Shown here one piece after another: positions 7,554-14,654 of a DNA stretch of 54,772 nucleotides (position 1 is the stretch's first letter; the number at the start of each line of letters is the position of its first letter). The position numbers and the translations under genes were made by a program. Origin of the DNA: Thiotrichaceae bacterium (GTDB taxonomy: Bacteria > Pseudomonadota > Gammaproteobacteria > Thiotrichales > Thiotrichaceae); NCBI GenBank assembly GCA_026991755.1, contig JALXAX010000117.1:1-54772 (forward strand). Reading direction: 5' to 3'. The notes below the pieces were generated by a model. That model had not been told where the DNA came from. It made no database searches and saw only the letters and a program-made list of their open reading frames with translations.

Positions 7554-7835
7554 CTTTTTGATGTGTCTAAATGGGCTATATCTTCAAAAGCCCAACATGA
7601 CGAATATTGTTGAGGTTCCTTCGTCACCGCCAACCTACCATCCTATTCTTTGAATAGATCGATATTTTGCACTAACCACCACCCTGTCTAAGTCTGCTTA
7701 AACATAATCTGCTCTATCTCTCCATTTTTTAGAGAATTACTATAGATTAAATTACACATTAAAAGAAAATACTATACATTAAGTGCGATTTATTTTATAT
7801 TTAATCCATAGCAAGTTCAAAAAAAGGATGAAGTC

Positions 7836-8600
7836 ATGAAAATAAATGAGCAAGAAAAGCAAAAAACACATCAGAAAATACTTGAAGCTGCGGTTGATGT
7901 AATCTCCGAAAAAGGCTTTAAATCAGCCTCTATGCGTGAAATAGCACGACGTGCAGGAGTCGGTGATGCCACTATCTATAACTACTTTCCTTCTAAAGAG
8001 AAATTACTCTACGGTTATTGTGAATATGTGCAGCATCAGGTGATGGAGTCACTAAAATCCATTGAGGATTTTCACGAATATTCACTTCATGAGCAGTTAC
8101 AACAGCTCATTGATACCGAGTTGCAAACATGGTTACCTGCCAGAGAATTTCTACAAGAAGTCTTCAAGCTAACTTACTACTCGCCTGCTTCCGCTATGTC
8201 GCACCTTGCGGAGACTAAACGCTTAAATGTGAGCATGGTAAAGGATATGTTAGGTGCAGCGATTGAAGCGGGAGAAATCCCTGATCAACCGTATCAGGAA
8301 TTATTGCCGCGTTTGTTCTGGGACTATCAAACAGGTGTATTGGCGTATTGGCTAAAAGATGATTCGGCTGATTTTGCCAACACTACGCAGTTGGTGGATA
8401 AGAGCATGTTGATCATTGCCAATATCCTGCAACAGGGCTTGGTTGGCAAGTCGATGGATTTAATTTCCTTTTTGTTCCGCACCCATGTGATGAGCCACTT
8501 TGATAGCTTTGTTTCATTGTTTGATACCGCGAAGGATGTAACCTGTAGCGGTACAGCTAAGTCTGCTAAACGTCAATTTATGGGAGGCGATGATGAGTGA
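7836..8600 (+). CDS. TetR/AcrR-family transcriptional regulator
   Basis: A 254-residue regulator with a TetR-type DNA-binding domain at about residues 10-60, including GFKSASMREIARRAGVGDAT and IYNYFPSKEKLL, then a helical ligand or dimer domain. The C-terminal extension beyond about 200 is longer than usual. AAAAAGGATG precedes the start. The 3' end overlaps the kinase-like gene, so both are likely one operon. The regulated target and ligand are unknown; self-regulation is a guess from the family. Confidence 0.88.
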   Translation: MKINEQEKQKTHQKILEAAVDVISEKGFKSASMREIARRAGVGDATIYNYFPSKEKLLYGYCEYVQHQVMESLKSIEDFHEYSLHEQLQQLIDTELQTWLPAREFLQEVFKLTYYSPASAMSHLAETKRLNVSMVKDMLGAAIEAGEIPDQPYQELLPRLFWDYQTGVLAYWLKDDSADFANTTQLVDKSMLIIANILQQGLVGKSMDLISFLFRTHVMSHFDSFVSLFDTAKDVTCSGTAKSAKRQFMGGDDE

Positions 8601-9891
8601 TCTTGTCCCTGAAGGTAAATTAGCACGTACAGGTGTAGCTGGAATGGCAGCGATTAAAGTGGGTTTTGGAGAGTTGAGCCATCGCGCCAAGCGGCCTTTT
8701 TTATCAGCTGAAAAGCAGAAAGAATCCAAAGACTTATTGGATGACAAGAATGCGAAAATACTCTTTAAAGCCTTTACCCAACTTCGTGGTACGGCTTTAA
8801 AAGTAGCGCAAATGGTGGGTATGGAACAAGGTTTGTTACCTGATGCGTATCGTAAAGAACTGGAAAAATCTTTTCATCAAGTGCCTTCTTTAAATCGAGT
8901 ATTAGTTCGTAAAGTAGTGGTCGGTGAGTTAAAACAAACGCCCGAAGCACTATTCGCACAGTTTGAAGCAGAAGCTTTTGCAGCTGCAAGCTTAGGGCAG
9001 GTTCATAAAGCTACGTTACATAAAAATGAAAGCGGTACAGAAAAACAAGTTGCCGTAAAAGTGCAATATCCTGGCATTAGCACGGCTATAAAAAGTGATA
9101 TGACGATAATCCGAGGTGTTGCTAGAGGCTTACCCAATACTAAAGTGATTTTACAATCACTAGATGAAATAGAAGAGCGGTTAATGGAGGAAGTGGATTA
9201 TCGCATTGAAGCAAAAAACACGCAGTGGTTTGAACAGAATATTGATCTTGAGGGTATATCTGTTCCCCATGTTTACACGGAGTTTAGTAGTGAGAGAGTG
9301 CTTACTACTGAATTTATAGAAGGTTTACATCTTGATGACTGGTTAGCAACCAACCCATCTCAGGAAATGCGAGATGAAAGAGCACAATTGTTGTATGACT
9401 TTTTTCTGCACGCTTCAAGAGAGTTAAGGTGCTTACATGCTGATCCTAACCCGGGTAATTATTTGTTTCATGAAGATGGTTCGATAACGGTGATAGATTT
9501 CGGCTGTGTTCGACGTATGTCTGATACCTTTACCGCAGCCTATCCTCGTATTCTTCAAGCTTATTTTGATGATGATCACGAAGCCGTATTTGCGGCTTAT
9601 CGAGAGCTGGATATGTCATTGCCAGACTCAAGTAAAGCCTTCTATGACAAAGCTCTACGTCCTTTTGGGCAATGGATTAGCCAGCCTTTTCGTGATGAAA
9701 CCTTTGATCTCGCAGAAAATAGGGGGTATCTCAAGATAGGTCATGAGCTAATGAAAAATTTGCATCATTATTTTAAAGTGGATTATCTCGCAGAAGAGTT
9801 CATTTTTCATAACAGAACCTATTACGGCTTGCTACAAATCTTTGAAAAAATGGGGGCGAGTGTACGTTTTATCGTGGAGTTAGAACGATAA
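8590..9891 (+). CDS. ABC1/UbiB/AarF-family atypical kinase
   Basis: A 433-residue ABC1-family protein kinase-like ATPase. Motifs in order: KVAQ (a variant of KxGQ), AAASLGQVHKA, VAVKVQYPG, the EEVDYRIEAKN block, HADPNPGNYLF and IDFGC (the DFG position). Family members affect quinone synthesis or lipid homeostasis. It lacks the C-terminal membrane helices of classical UbiB, so it is a paralogue rather than the main ubiquinone factor. It overlaps the tetR gene; GGGAGG (8582-8587) suits the ATG at 8593 slightly better than the one at 8590. Confidence 0.85.
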   Translation: MMSDLVPEGKLARTGVAGMAAIKVGFGELSHRAKRPFLSAEKQKESKDLLDDKNAKILFKAFTQLRGTALKVAQMVGMEQGLLPDAYRKELEKSFHQVPSLNRVLVRKVVVGELKQTPEALFAQFEAEAFAAASLGQVHKATLHKNESGTEKQVAVKVQYPGISTAIKSDMTIIRGVARGLPNTKVILQSLDEIEERLMEEVDYRIEAKNTQWFEQNIDLEGISVPHVYTEFSSERVLTTEFIEGLHLDDWLATNPSQEMRDERAQLLYDFFLHASRELRCLHADPNPGNYLFHEDGSITVIDFGCVRRMSDTFTAAYPRILQAYFDDDHEAVFAAYRELDMSLPDSSKAFYDKALRPFGQWISQPFRDETFDLAENRGYLKIGHELMKNLHHYFKVDYLAEEFIFHNRTYYGLLQIFEKMGASVRFIVELER

Positions 9892-9929
9892 AGTTGACAT
9901 GAGGTCTCGCGTTAGAAGCCAGAGTCGTC

Positions 9930-10238
9930 TTATTTATCTTTCATCAAGTGCTCATAACGAGGGGTTTCTTGAAAAACGCTTTTGTATTGCTCTAAATGTT
10001 CAAGCAGCATTTTTCTAAATTCTTCAGTGTAGTAATCAACGGCATTATCAATATTTGCTTCGTAAGTAGCTTTAGATTCTGCAATAGAAGCCGTAATGAA
10101 AGCACTAAACCGTGCTGTGCCATAGAGCATTGATGCATTCACTAATGGGTTTTCAGCATCGTCACAATGTTGGTTGGCAAGATCAATAAATGAATCGGCC
10201 ATTTGGATAAATTTTTTATCGTTGTCTGCGTTGCTCAT
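9930..10238 (-). CDS. DUF3144 family protein
   Basis: A 102-residue acidic, mainly helical protein. The stretch FIQMADSFIDLANQ followed by NASMLYGTARFSAFI matches the DUF3144 family of small gammaproteobacterial proteins of unknown function. The gene converges on the UbiB-like gene with 38 bp between the stops and has its own promoter region. No catalytic residue or membrane segment is visible. Confidence 0.78.
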   Translation of the reverse strand: MSNADNDKKFIQMADSFIDLANQHCDDAENPLVNASMLYGTARFSAFITASIAESKATYEANIDNAVDYYTEEFRKMLLEHLEQYKSVFQETPRYEHLMKDK

Positions 10239-10308
10239 GAAGGGATGTCCAAAATAAATGAAGGGAGCATACTAGCATCGTTTTAGAGGTTCCTTAAAAT
10301 CCAGCTAA

Positions 10309-10560
10309 GCCTTTGCACGAAAGATATGACGGATTTAACAAGCTCAATAATTGAGTTGAGCGCTTTGGTAAAACTGCAAGCTCACTAAAAAATGGCTTGA
10401 ATTCCCTCTGTTTCTGCTGAAAATCCGGCCAATAGCTACGGCTATTGCTAACTTTTCTATCAAAAATCTGACAAATTCTATCTGCTGAAGCTTCTAAGTT
10501 TTGCTAAAGCTCAGCTAAGTCTCAAAAATTCCGATCAGTGTTAATCAGAGATTTCCTAAA
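10309..10560. repeat. Degenerate family A repeat in a 332-bp gene-free stretch
   Basis: GCCTTTGCACGAAAGATATGACGG and roughly 130 bp after it match the reverse complement of the 12921-13132 element. The sequence then diverges into a segment also seen at about 53085-53190 (CTTTTCTATCAAAA followed by TCTGACAAATT). No terminal repeat survives at the far end. The remainder of 10239-10570 holds the promoters of the flanking minus-strand DUF3144 gene and nothing else recognisable. Confidence 0.6.
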
Positions 10561-10570
10561 GGTATATTCC

Positions 10571-10915
10571 TTATACATAGCCAAAATGATAAAGGCTAGT
10601 CACTAACAGTAAAACTAAACCACATAATAAATACAAAACACTTCGAAAGGTATCTAGGTGATGGATCATAACGAAGTTAATGAACGTTGCAAAAATGGAC
10701 ATGGCTATAGTGTCAGGTTTCAGTGTGACGATTAAAAGCAAAGGAAATGAAGCCCAAACCATTAATAAGAAGCTTGGAGGGGCAAGATAAGACTCAATTA
10801 TTTTACCAGAAGGTAGTAGTCCTTTGTTTTTGTGCCGTGTGAGGCTTTGTCTTAATAGATGTTGGTCGCGTTGACGTAACAGCACATTCCGTGTGCGGGC
10901 GAGAAAAGCTAGCAT
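10571..10915 (-). CDS. Small two- or three-span membrane protein, unknown
   Basis: A 114-residue frame with a basic N-terminal half (RTRNVLLRQRDQH) and two to three hydrophobic segments from about residue 45 to the end. I recognise no family. It stands alone, with repeat sequence downstream and the divergent FKBP gene upstream. It is supported by an ATG, sensible membrane topology and lack of any competing frame. Confidence 0.5.
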   Translation of the reverse strand: MLAFLARTRNVLLRQRDQHLLRQSLTRHKNKGLLPSGKIIESYLAPPSFLLMVWASFPLLLIVTLKPDTIAMSIFATFINFVMIHHLDTFRSVLYLLCGLVLLLVTSLYHFGYV

Positions 10916-11065
10916 ATTTATTAAAGCTATAATTAATAAGTACTTTATTGTAATGGCTTTTAATTATTTTTCTAGAGGTGGCTTGTAGATATTTTACTCG
11001 ATAATCAAAAGTAACCGTATGCTAGTCAATCTGCTAATATCGACATTTTCAACTAAACAAAGCTA

Positions 11066-11548
11066 ATGACCATGAAATCAATCACCACATTATCATTCGT
11101 ACTTTCTCTATCAGCTCTATTGATGGCTTGCACCGATACAACAACAGACAAGGCGGCTGCATCAACTTCAGCGCCAACAGCAGAAGCAACAACAACTGCC
11201 GCAATAGCTTTTACAAAGAAAGACGTAAATGAAGGTAGTGGAGCAGAGGCTAAACAAGGCCAAACGGTTACGGTTCACTATACCGGTTGGTTATTTGACC
11301 CAAGCGCAACTGACCAGCATGGAACAAAATTTGATAGCTCAAGAGATCGTGGACAACCTTTCGTATTTCCTTTAGGGGCGGGGCGCGTAATCAAAGGCTG
11401 GGATCAAGGTGTTGTCGGTATGAAAGAAGGCGGTCAACGTACTTTGATTATACCTGCTGAAATGGGTTATGGCGCTCGTGGAGCAGGTAATGTTATACCG
11501 CCTAATGCTACGTTAATCTTTGATGTGGAGTTGATCAAAGCACAATAG
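11066..11548 (+). CDS. FKBP-type peptidyl-prolyl isomerase lipoprotein
   Basis: A 160-residue protein with a lipoprotein signal peptide (lipobox LMAC, Cys22) and an Ala/Thr-rich linker to about residue 48. The FKBP domain follows, with VTVHYTGWL, the insert SATDQHGTKFDSS, and GWDQGVVGMKEGGQRTLIIP. It should catalyse prolyl isomerisation in the periplasm, tethered to a membrane. An alternative ATG is two codons downstream (11072). It is monocistronic, with no recognisable terminator. Confidence 0.9.
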   Translation: MTMKSITTLSFVLSLSALLMACTDTTTDKAAASTSAPTAEATTTAAIAFTKKDVNEGSGAEAKQGQTVTVHYTGWLFDPSATDQHGTKFDSSRDRGQPFVFPLGAGRVIKGWDQGVVGMKEGGQRTLIIPAEMGYGARGAGNVIPPNATLIFDVELIKAQ

Positions 11549-11576
11549 TACTTTCTAGCAGATTTTGGCTCCTCTT

Positions 11577-11807
11577 CTAAGGAATCTCTGAGCAAGTTCC
11601 TGTGCTGCCTTCACCCCCATCCATGATAATAAAGTCAGGGGTGGTACCCGTTTCCAGCATGGTTTTACAGGCTGTAGTTTGAAACAGGCCCGCATCAAAG
11701 TTTCCGTCTTTATTACGACAGCCAAAGTAGCCCGTACCGATTTGCCAGATTAAATCACCACCTGCTTGCAAGTGATAGGGACTGGCTCCTCCTTCTTGTG
11801 AAACGTG
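11577..11807 (-). pseudogene. Remnant of an FMN-binding glutamate-synthase-like gene
   Basis: Translation gives QEGGASPYHLQAGGDLIWQ, then IGTGYFGCR and, shortly after, TPDFIIMDGGEGSTG. These are two well-known blocks of the GltB central/FMN domain family, normally separated by well over 100 residues. The gap has been deleted and both ends of the gene are missing. An in-frame stop (11808-11810) precedes the fragment. It is a decayed relic with no expected activity. Confidence 0.72.
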
Positions 11808-11858
11808 TCAGTCACAAATTTTTCGTGAGTGTGAATAGATAGAGAGCTAAGTAACTAA

Positions 11859-12479
11859 TTAAGATGAGATGATGTGAGTGAGAAATCCTAGGCCTATTAA
11901 GGCAATGATGGCTCCACCTGCTCTAACAATCCAGTCACCCCAAGGTAGGCGTTTTAACTCACCGATGAGAATACCCGCTAGATGTAATAGTCCCGTGCCA
12001 ATTACAAAACCAAGACTATAAATCAAAGGGTTGGTTGCATTAGGTAATTCAGTACCATGTGCATGACCATGAAATATAGCGAATGCACCGACAATAAAAG
12101 CGGCAATCCACATGGGAGGACGTAAGGCAAATAATACAGCTAACCCTAAAACCACACCTGATAAGGCAATACCTGTTTCGATATAAGGAATGGGTACGCC
12201 TGCAACACCTAATGCACCGCCAAAAGCCATTACCAATGGGAATACAACGGGTAGAATCCAGATGGCAGGTTTGCCTAAAAATGCGCCCCATAAGCCAACA
12301 GCAACCATTGCAACCACATGATCAAGGCCTGAAATCGGATGCATAAAGCCACTCATAAAGCCGCCTTGTAAACTGGCGGCATCAGAGTGGGCCAGTGCTG
12401 GAGAGGTGGCTACAAGTAATAAGAGTATGCTGCTTAAAGCAATTGTTGTCGTCTTTGTTTTATTTAATAGGGTCTTCAT
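11859..12479 (-). CDS. hupE: HupE/UreJ-family nickel/cobalt permease
   Basis: A 206-residue membrane protein with a cleavable signal (ALA-H at about 30) and six predicted helices. It carries the family signature HPISGLDH (47-54) and a later His cluster FHGHAHG. HupE/UreJ proteins import Ni2+ or Co2+ for hydrogenase, urease or cobalamin. No hydrogenase or urease genes are in the window. The leader carries a strong terminator hairpin (12546-12586), hinting at attenuation. Confidence 0.9.
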   Translation of the reverse strand: MKTLLNKTKTTTIALSSILLLLVATSPALAHSDAASLQGGFMSGFMHPISGLDHVVAMVAVGLWGAFLGKPAIWILPVVFPLVMAFGGALGVAGVPIPYIETGIALSGVVLGLAVLFALRPPMWIAAFIVGAFAIFHGHAHGTELPNATNPLIYSLGFVIGTGLLHLAGILIGELKRLPWGDWIVRAGGAIIALIGLGFLTHIISS

Positions 12480-12545
12480 AACACATCTCTGGTTTGATCG
12501 TTAAACGAATGGGTTATGCTAACTCACACGGCTACGTTAATAAAG

Positions 12546-12586
12546 AAACTCCCTCTTCTTTAGGTAGGAGGTCGAAGAGGGAGTTT
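12546..12586 (-). terminator. Strong hairpin in the hupE leader
   Basis: AAACTCCCTCTTC pairs perfectly with GAAGAGGGAGTTT over 13 bp around a 15-nt loop. On the minus strand CTTTATT follows, and hupE starts 66 bp later. No other minus-strand gene precedes it closely, so it may be an attenuator in the hupE transcript. It could also stop plus-strand readthrough. The rest of 12480-13197 holds no gene I trust; the family A repeat fills 12921-13132. Confidence 0.65.
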
Positions 12587-12721
12587 GCTTTTATGATGCA
12601 AGTACAAGTTGCTCACCTGCTTATGGGTAGCGGACAAGACGTAAGTAATACTATCCATGCAGTAAAAATGTACCTTATTCTTTTTGTTTGTAGCAAAACA
12701 AAAGCAGGAAGATGATATTCT

Positions 12722-12735
12722 TTGATTTAATTCAA
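12722..12735. promoter_or_regulatory. Possible FNR-type box upstream of hupE
   Basis: TTGAT-TTAA-TTCAA differs by one base from TTGAT-N4-ATCAA. It lies 243 bp before the hupE start, beyond the hairpin. The area is very AT-rich, so chance is a real alternative. Confidence 0.3.
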
Positions 12736-12920
12736 GACAACGACTATTTTTCTTAGAGCCATAAGTACAGAAGGAAGTGGGATAAAGTAACAGGCTGGTG
12801 TAATATAATAAATACAATATAATATGCAATTAAATCAATTATATGTGCTTATATTGTTGTGATATCCTATATTGAAATACAAAAGGTATTGGTTGTCATT
12901 TAGGGACTATTAAATATATT

Positions 12921-13132
12921 GAGACCTTTGCACAAAAGGATGGCGAGAGAAAAATGAGCGTAATTTTCACTATTTTTGCTAAAAAAGAGGGTAATAGCCG
13001 AGCTATTGGCCGAATTTTTAGCAGAAATAGAGGAAATTCAAGCCATTTTTTAGTGAGCTTGCCGTTTTATCAAAACGGTCAACTCAGTTATTAAGCTTGC
13101 TATATCCGTCATATCTTTCGTGCAAAGGTCTC
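12921..13132. mobile_element. Complete 212-bp MITE, family A
   Basis: Both ends read GAGACCTTTGCAC inward (left 12921, right end 13132), with partial similarity continuing about ten bases more. ATATT occurs immediately outside on both sides (12916-12920 and 13133-13137), a 5-bp target duplication. It has no coding capacity. It is the best-preserved of the family copies in this window (1-126, 134-163, 24810-24924 and degenerate ones). An autonomous partner transposase is not present here. Confidence 0.85.
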
Positions 13133-13197
13133 ATATTTAATGTTTGTAATCGATAAGAACGCATAAATTATCATATACGAGAAGAGTATTAACCCAT

Positions 13198-13734
13198 ATG
13201 AATATGTTCGCCTCAACCTGGTTTATGGAGGGCTTTTGGCATCCACTACAAACTCCATCACACCTTATTTTGCTTGTGGCTTTGGCCGTTTTAATAGGTC
13301 AACATGGCTGGTCTGGCATTTTAAAAAGCACACTTGTTTTTTTGGCGGGGCTTAGCATTGGTTTTGTTCTCAACCAATTTTATGAACCAAAATGGAATAT
13401 GGAACTATTACTGCTGATTGCGGCACTAAGCATCAGCCTGTTAGTTGCACTACGCGTGCAGACTTTGAGCCTAATTCTGACTCTGTTAAGCATCATTGTC
13501 GCCATTACACTTGGGCTGGATTCAAAACCCATTATGATTCCAGGCTTTGGAAATGGTGTGATGTATAACTGGTTAGCAGGTGCTCTTGTCAGTATGACAA
13601 TACTATTGCTCTACGTTAGTAGTTTGGGCTGTTTATTGCGAAATATTATCAATGGTGTAGCACTTAGAGTCATTGGGTCATGGATAGCTACTAGTGCTCT
13701 ATTTGTTTTGACTCTGATGATGGTAAAGCACTAA
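13198..13734 (+). CDS. HupE/UreJ-like membrane protein
   Basis: A 178-residue protein with about six hydrophobic segments. The N-terminal GFWHPLQTPSHLILLVALAVLIGQ region (written here to locate it at residues 12-35) resembles HupE/UreJ, but the HPxxGxDH core is reduced to HP-x4-SH. It is followed 18 bp later by a DUF1007 gene. The pair suggests metal (Ni, Co or Zn) transport or sensing. It begins 65 bp after the family A MITE, which may lie in its promoter. Confidence 0.62.
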   Translation: MNMFASTWFMEGFWHPLQTPSHLILLVALAVLIGQHGWSGILKSTLVFLAGLSIGFVLNQFYEPKWNMELLLLIAALSISLLVALRVQTLSLILTLLSIIVAITLGLDSKPIMIPGFGNGVMYNWLAGALVSMTILLLYVSSLGCLLRNIINGVALRVIGSWIATSALFVLTLMMVKH

Positions 13735-13752
13735 TAAACAAGGAATAATATA

Positions 13753-14352
13753 ATGAATTTTCAAAAAAATAATACTAGAAACAAGAAATGGATAACCTCA
13801 CTAGGCCTTTTATTTATAATAATGAGCCAGTCAGTCCTTGCGGAACATTTTCACTATTTTATAGATATAGAAACAACCTACACAGTCAATCAACAAAATC
13901 AGCTTAATGCCTTGAATATCTCATGGGTATACGATGAAAAGATGAGTGTGTTAATGAAAAAACAGAACCCAAATTTGCTGGTACTAGGTCAAACTACTCT
14001 TAATGACTTGCGTAAGCATAATTATTTCACTCATATTCAGTTCAATGGCAAGCCCGTTAAAACAGGACAGGTGAAACAGTTTAATCTTCAGGAGTTTACT
14101 GAGAATGGTCAAACAGCTCTACAGCTTGATTTTACATTGCCCTTGTTACAACCACTTAATATGAAGGGGAACAATAAACTAACGTGGAATTTTTCTGATC
14201 CGTCAGGTTTGGCAATAATGGTTTACTTTACACCCAAAAATATACGCTTAGGCGGTGTGTTGCAGTCCCATTGCAAACCGCTAATGAAAGAGAATAAGAA
14301 CTCAGAGCACGGTGCTCCAGCGCAGCTCTTGTCGTTACAGTGTTCAATTTAA
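13753..14352 (+). CDS. DUF1007-family periplasmic protein
   Basis: A 199-residue protein with a signal peptide ending near VLA-EHF (about 30). An HxH pair (HFH) sits right after the cleavage site, then FIDIETTYTV and LNISWVYDE, the DUF1007 pattern. Family members are usually encoded beside nickel/cobalt exporters or HupE-like permeases, and the exposed His residues could bind metal. It follows the HupE-like gene by 18 bp, so the two probably form an operon. Confidence 0.7.
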   Translation: MNFQKNNTRNKKWITSLGLLFIIMSQSVLAEHFHYFIDIETTYTVNQQNQLNALNISWVYDEKMSVLMKKQNPNLLVLGQTTLNDLRKHNYFTHIQFNGKPVKTGQVKQFNLQEFTENGQTALQLDFTLPLLQPLNMKGNNKLTWNFSDPSGLAIMVYFTPKNIRLGGVLQSHCKPLMKENKNSEHGAPAQLLSLQCSI

Positions 14353-14391
14353 GGTAGTGTTTCTATCGACCGGGGGGAAATAAGTTAAAGT

Positions 14392-14413
14392 GGCGCCCAA
14401 ATTAATGGGCGCC
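14392..14413 (+). terminator. GC-rich hairpin after the DUF1007 gene
   Basis: GGCGCCCA-AATTAA-TGGGCGCC gives an 8-bp stem 40 bp after the DUF1007 stop. No T-run follows, so termination is plausible but not certain. The rest of 14353-14654 shows no gene; it should hold the purL promoter. Confidence 0.45.
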
Positions 14414-14654
14414 GATACCGCTAGGATGTTTTTCACAAGGCAAGTATGTATATGATTAAATGAAATGTATAGGATGTTACGGTAATGAATCGGCTATTAG
14501 CGGTCGAATCTTACATTGGGTTGTTATGCAGAATGGACTATCATTAGGGTTTATTTTTAGTTGAACTAAAAATTATCTTTTTTGCTAATTTTTAGCCTGC
14601 TTTCCTCGTAACCAAGTAACTAAGAGCGATTTATTCGCGAGACCTATTGCCGAT

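Noticed and set aside
12587-12760. Cobalamin or NiCo riboswitch before hupE
   Set aside because: I could not find the B12 box or the NiCo core; only the terminator stem is clear.
12494-12829. Short frames on both strands upstream of hupE
   Set aside because: They cross the terminator hairpin, lack ribosome sites and have no protein-like pattern; the region reads better as leader DNA.
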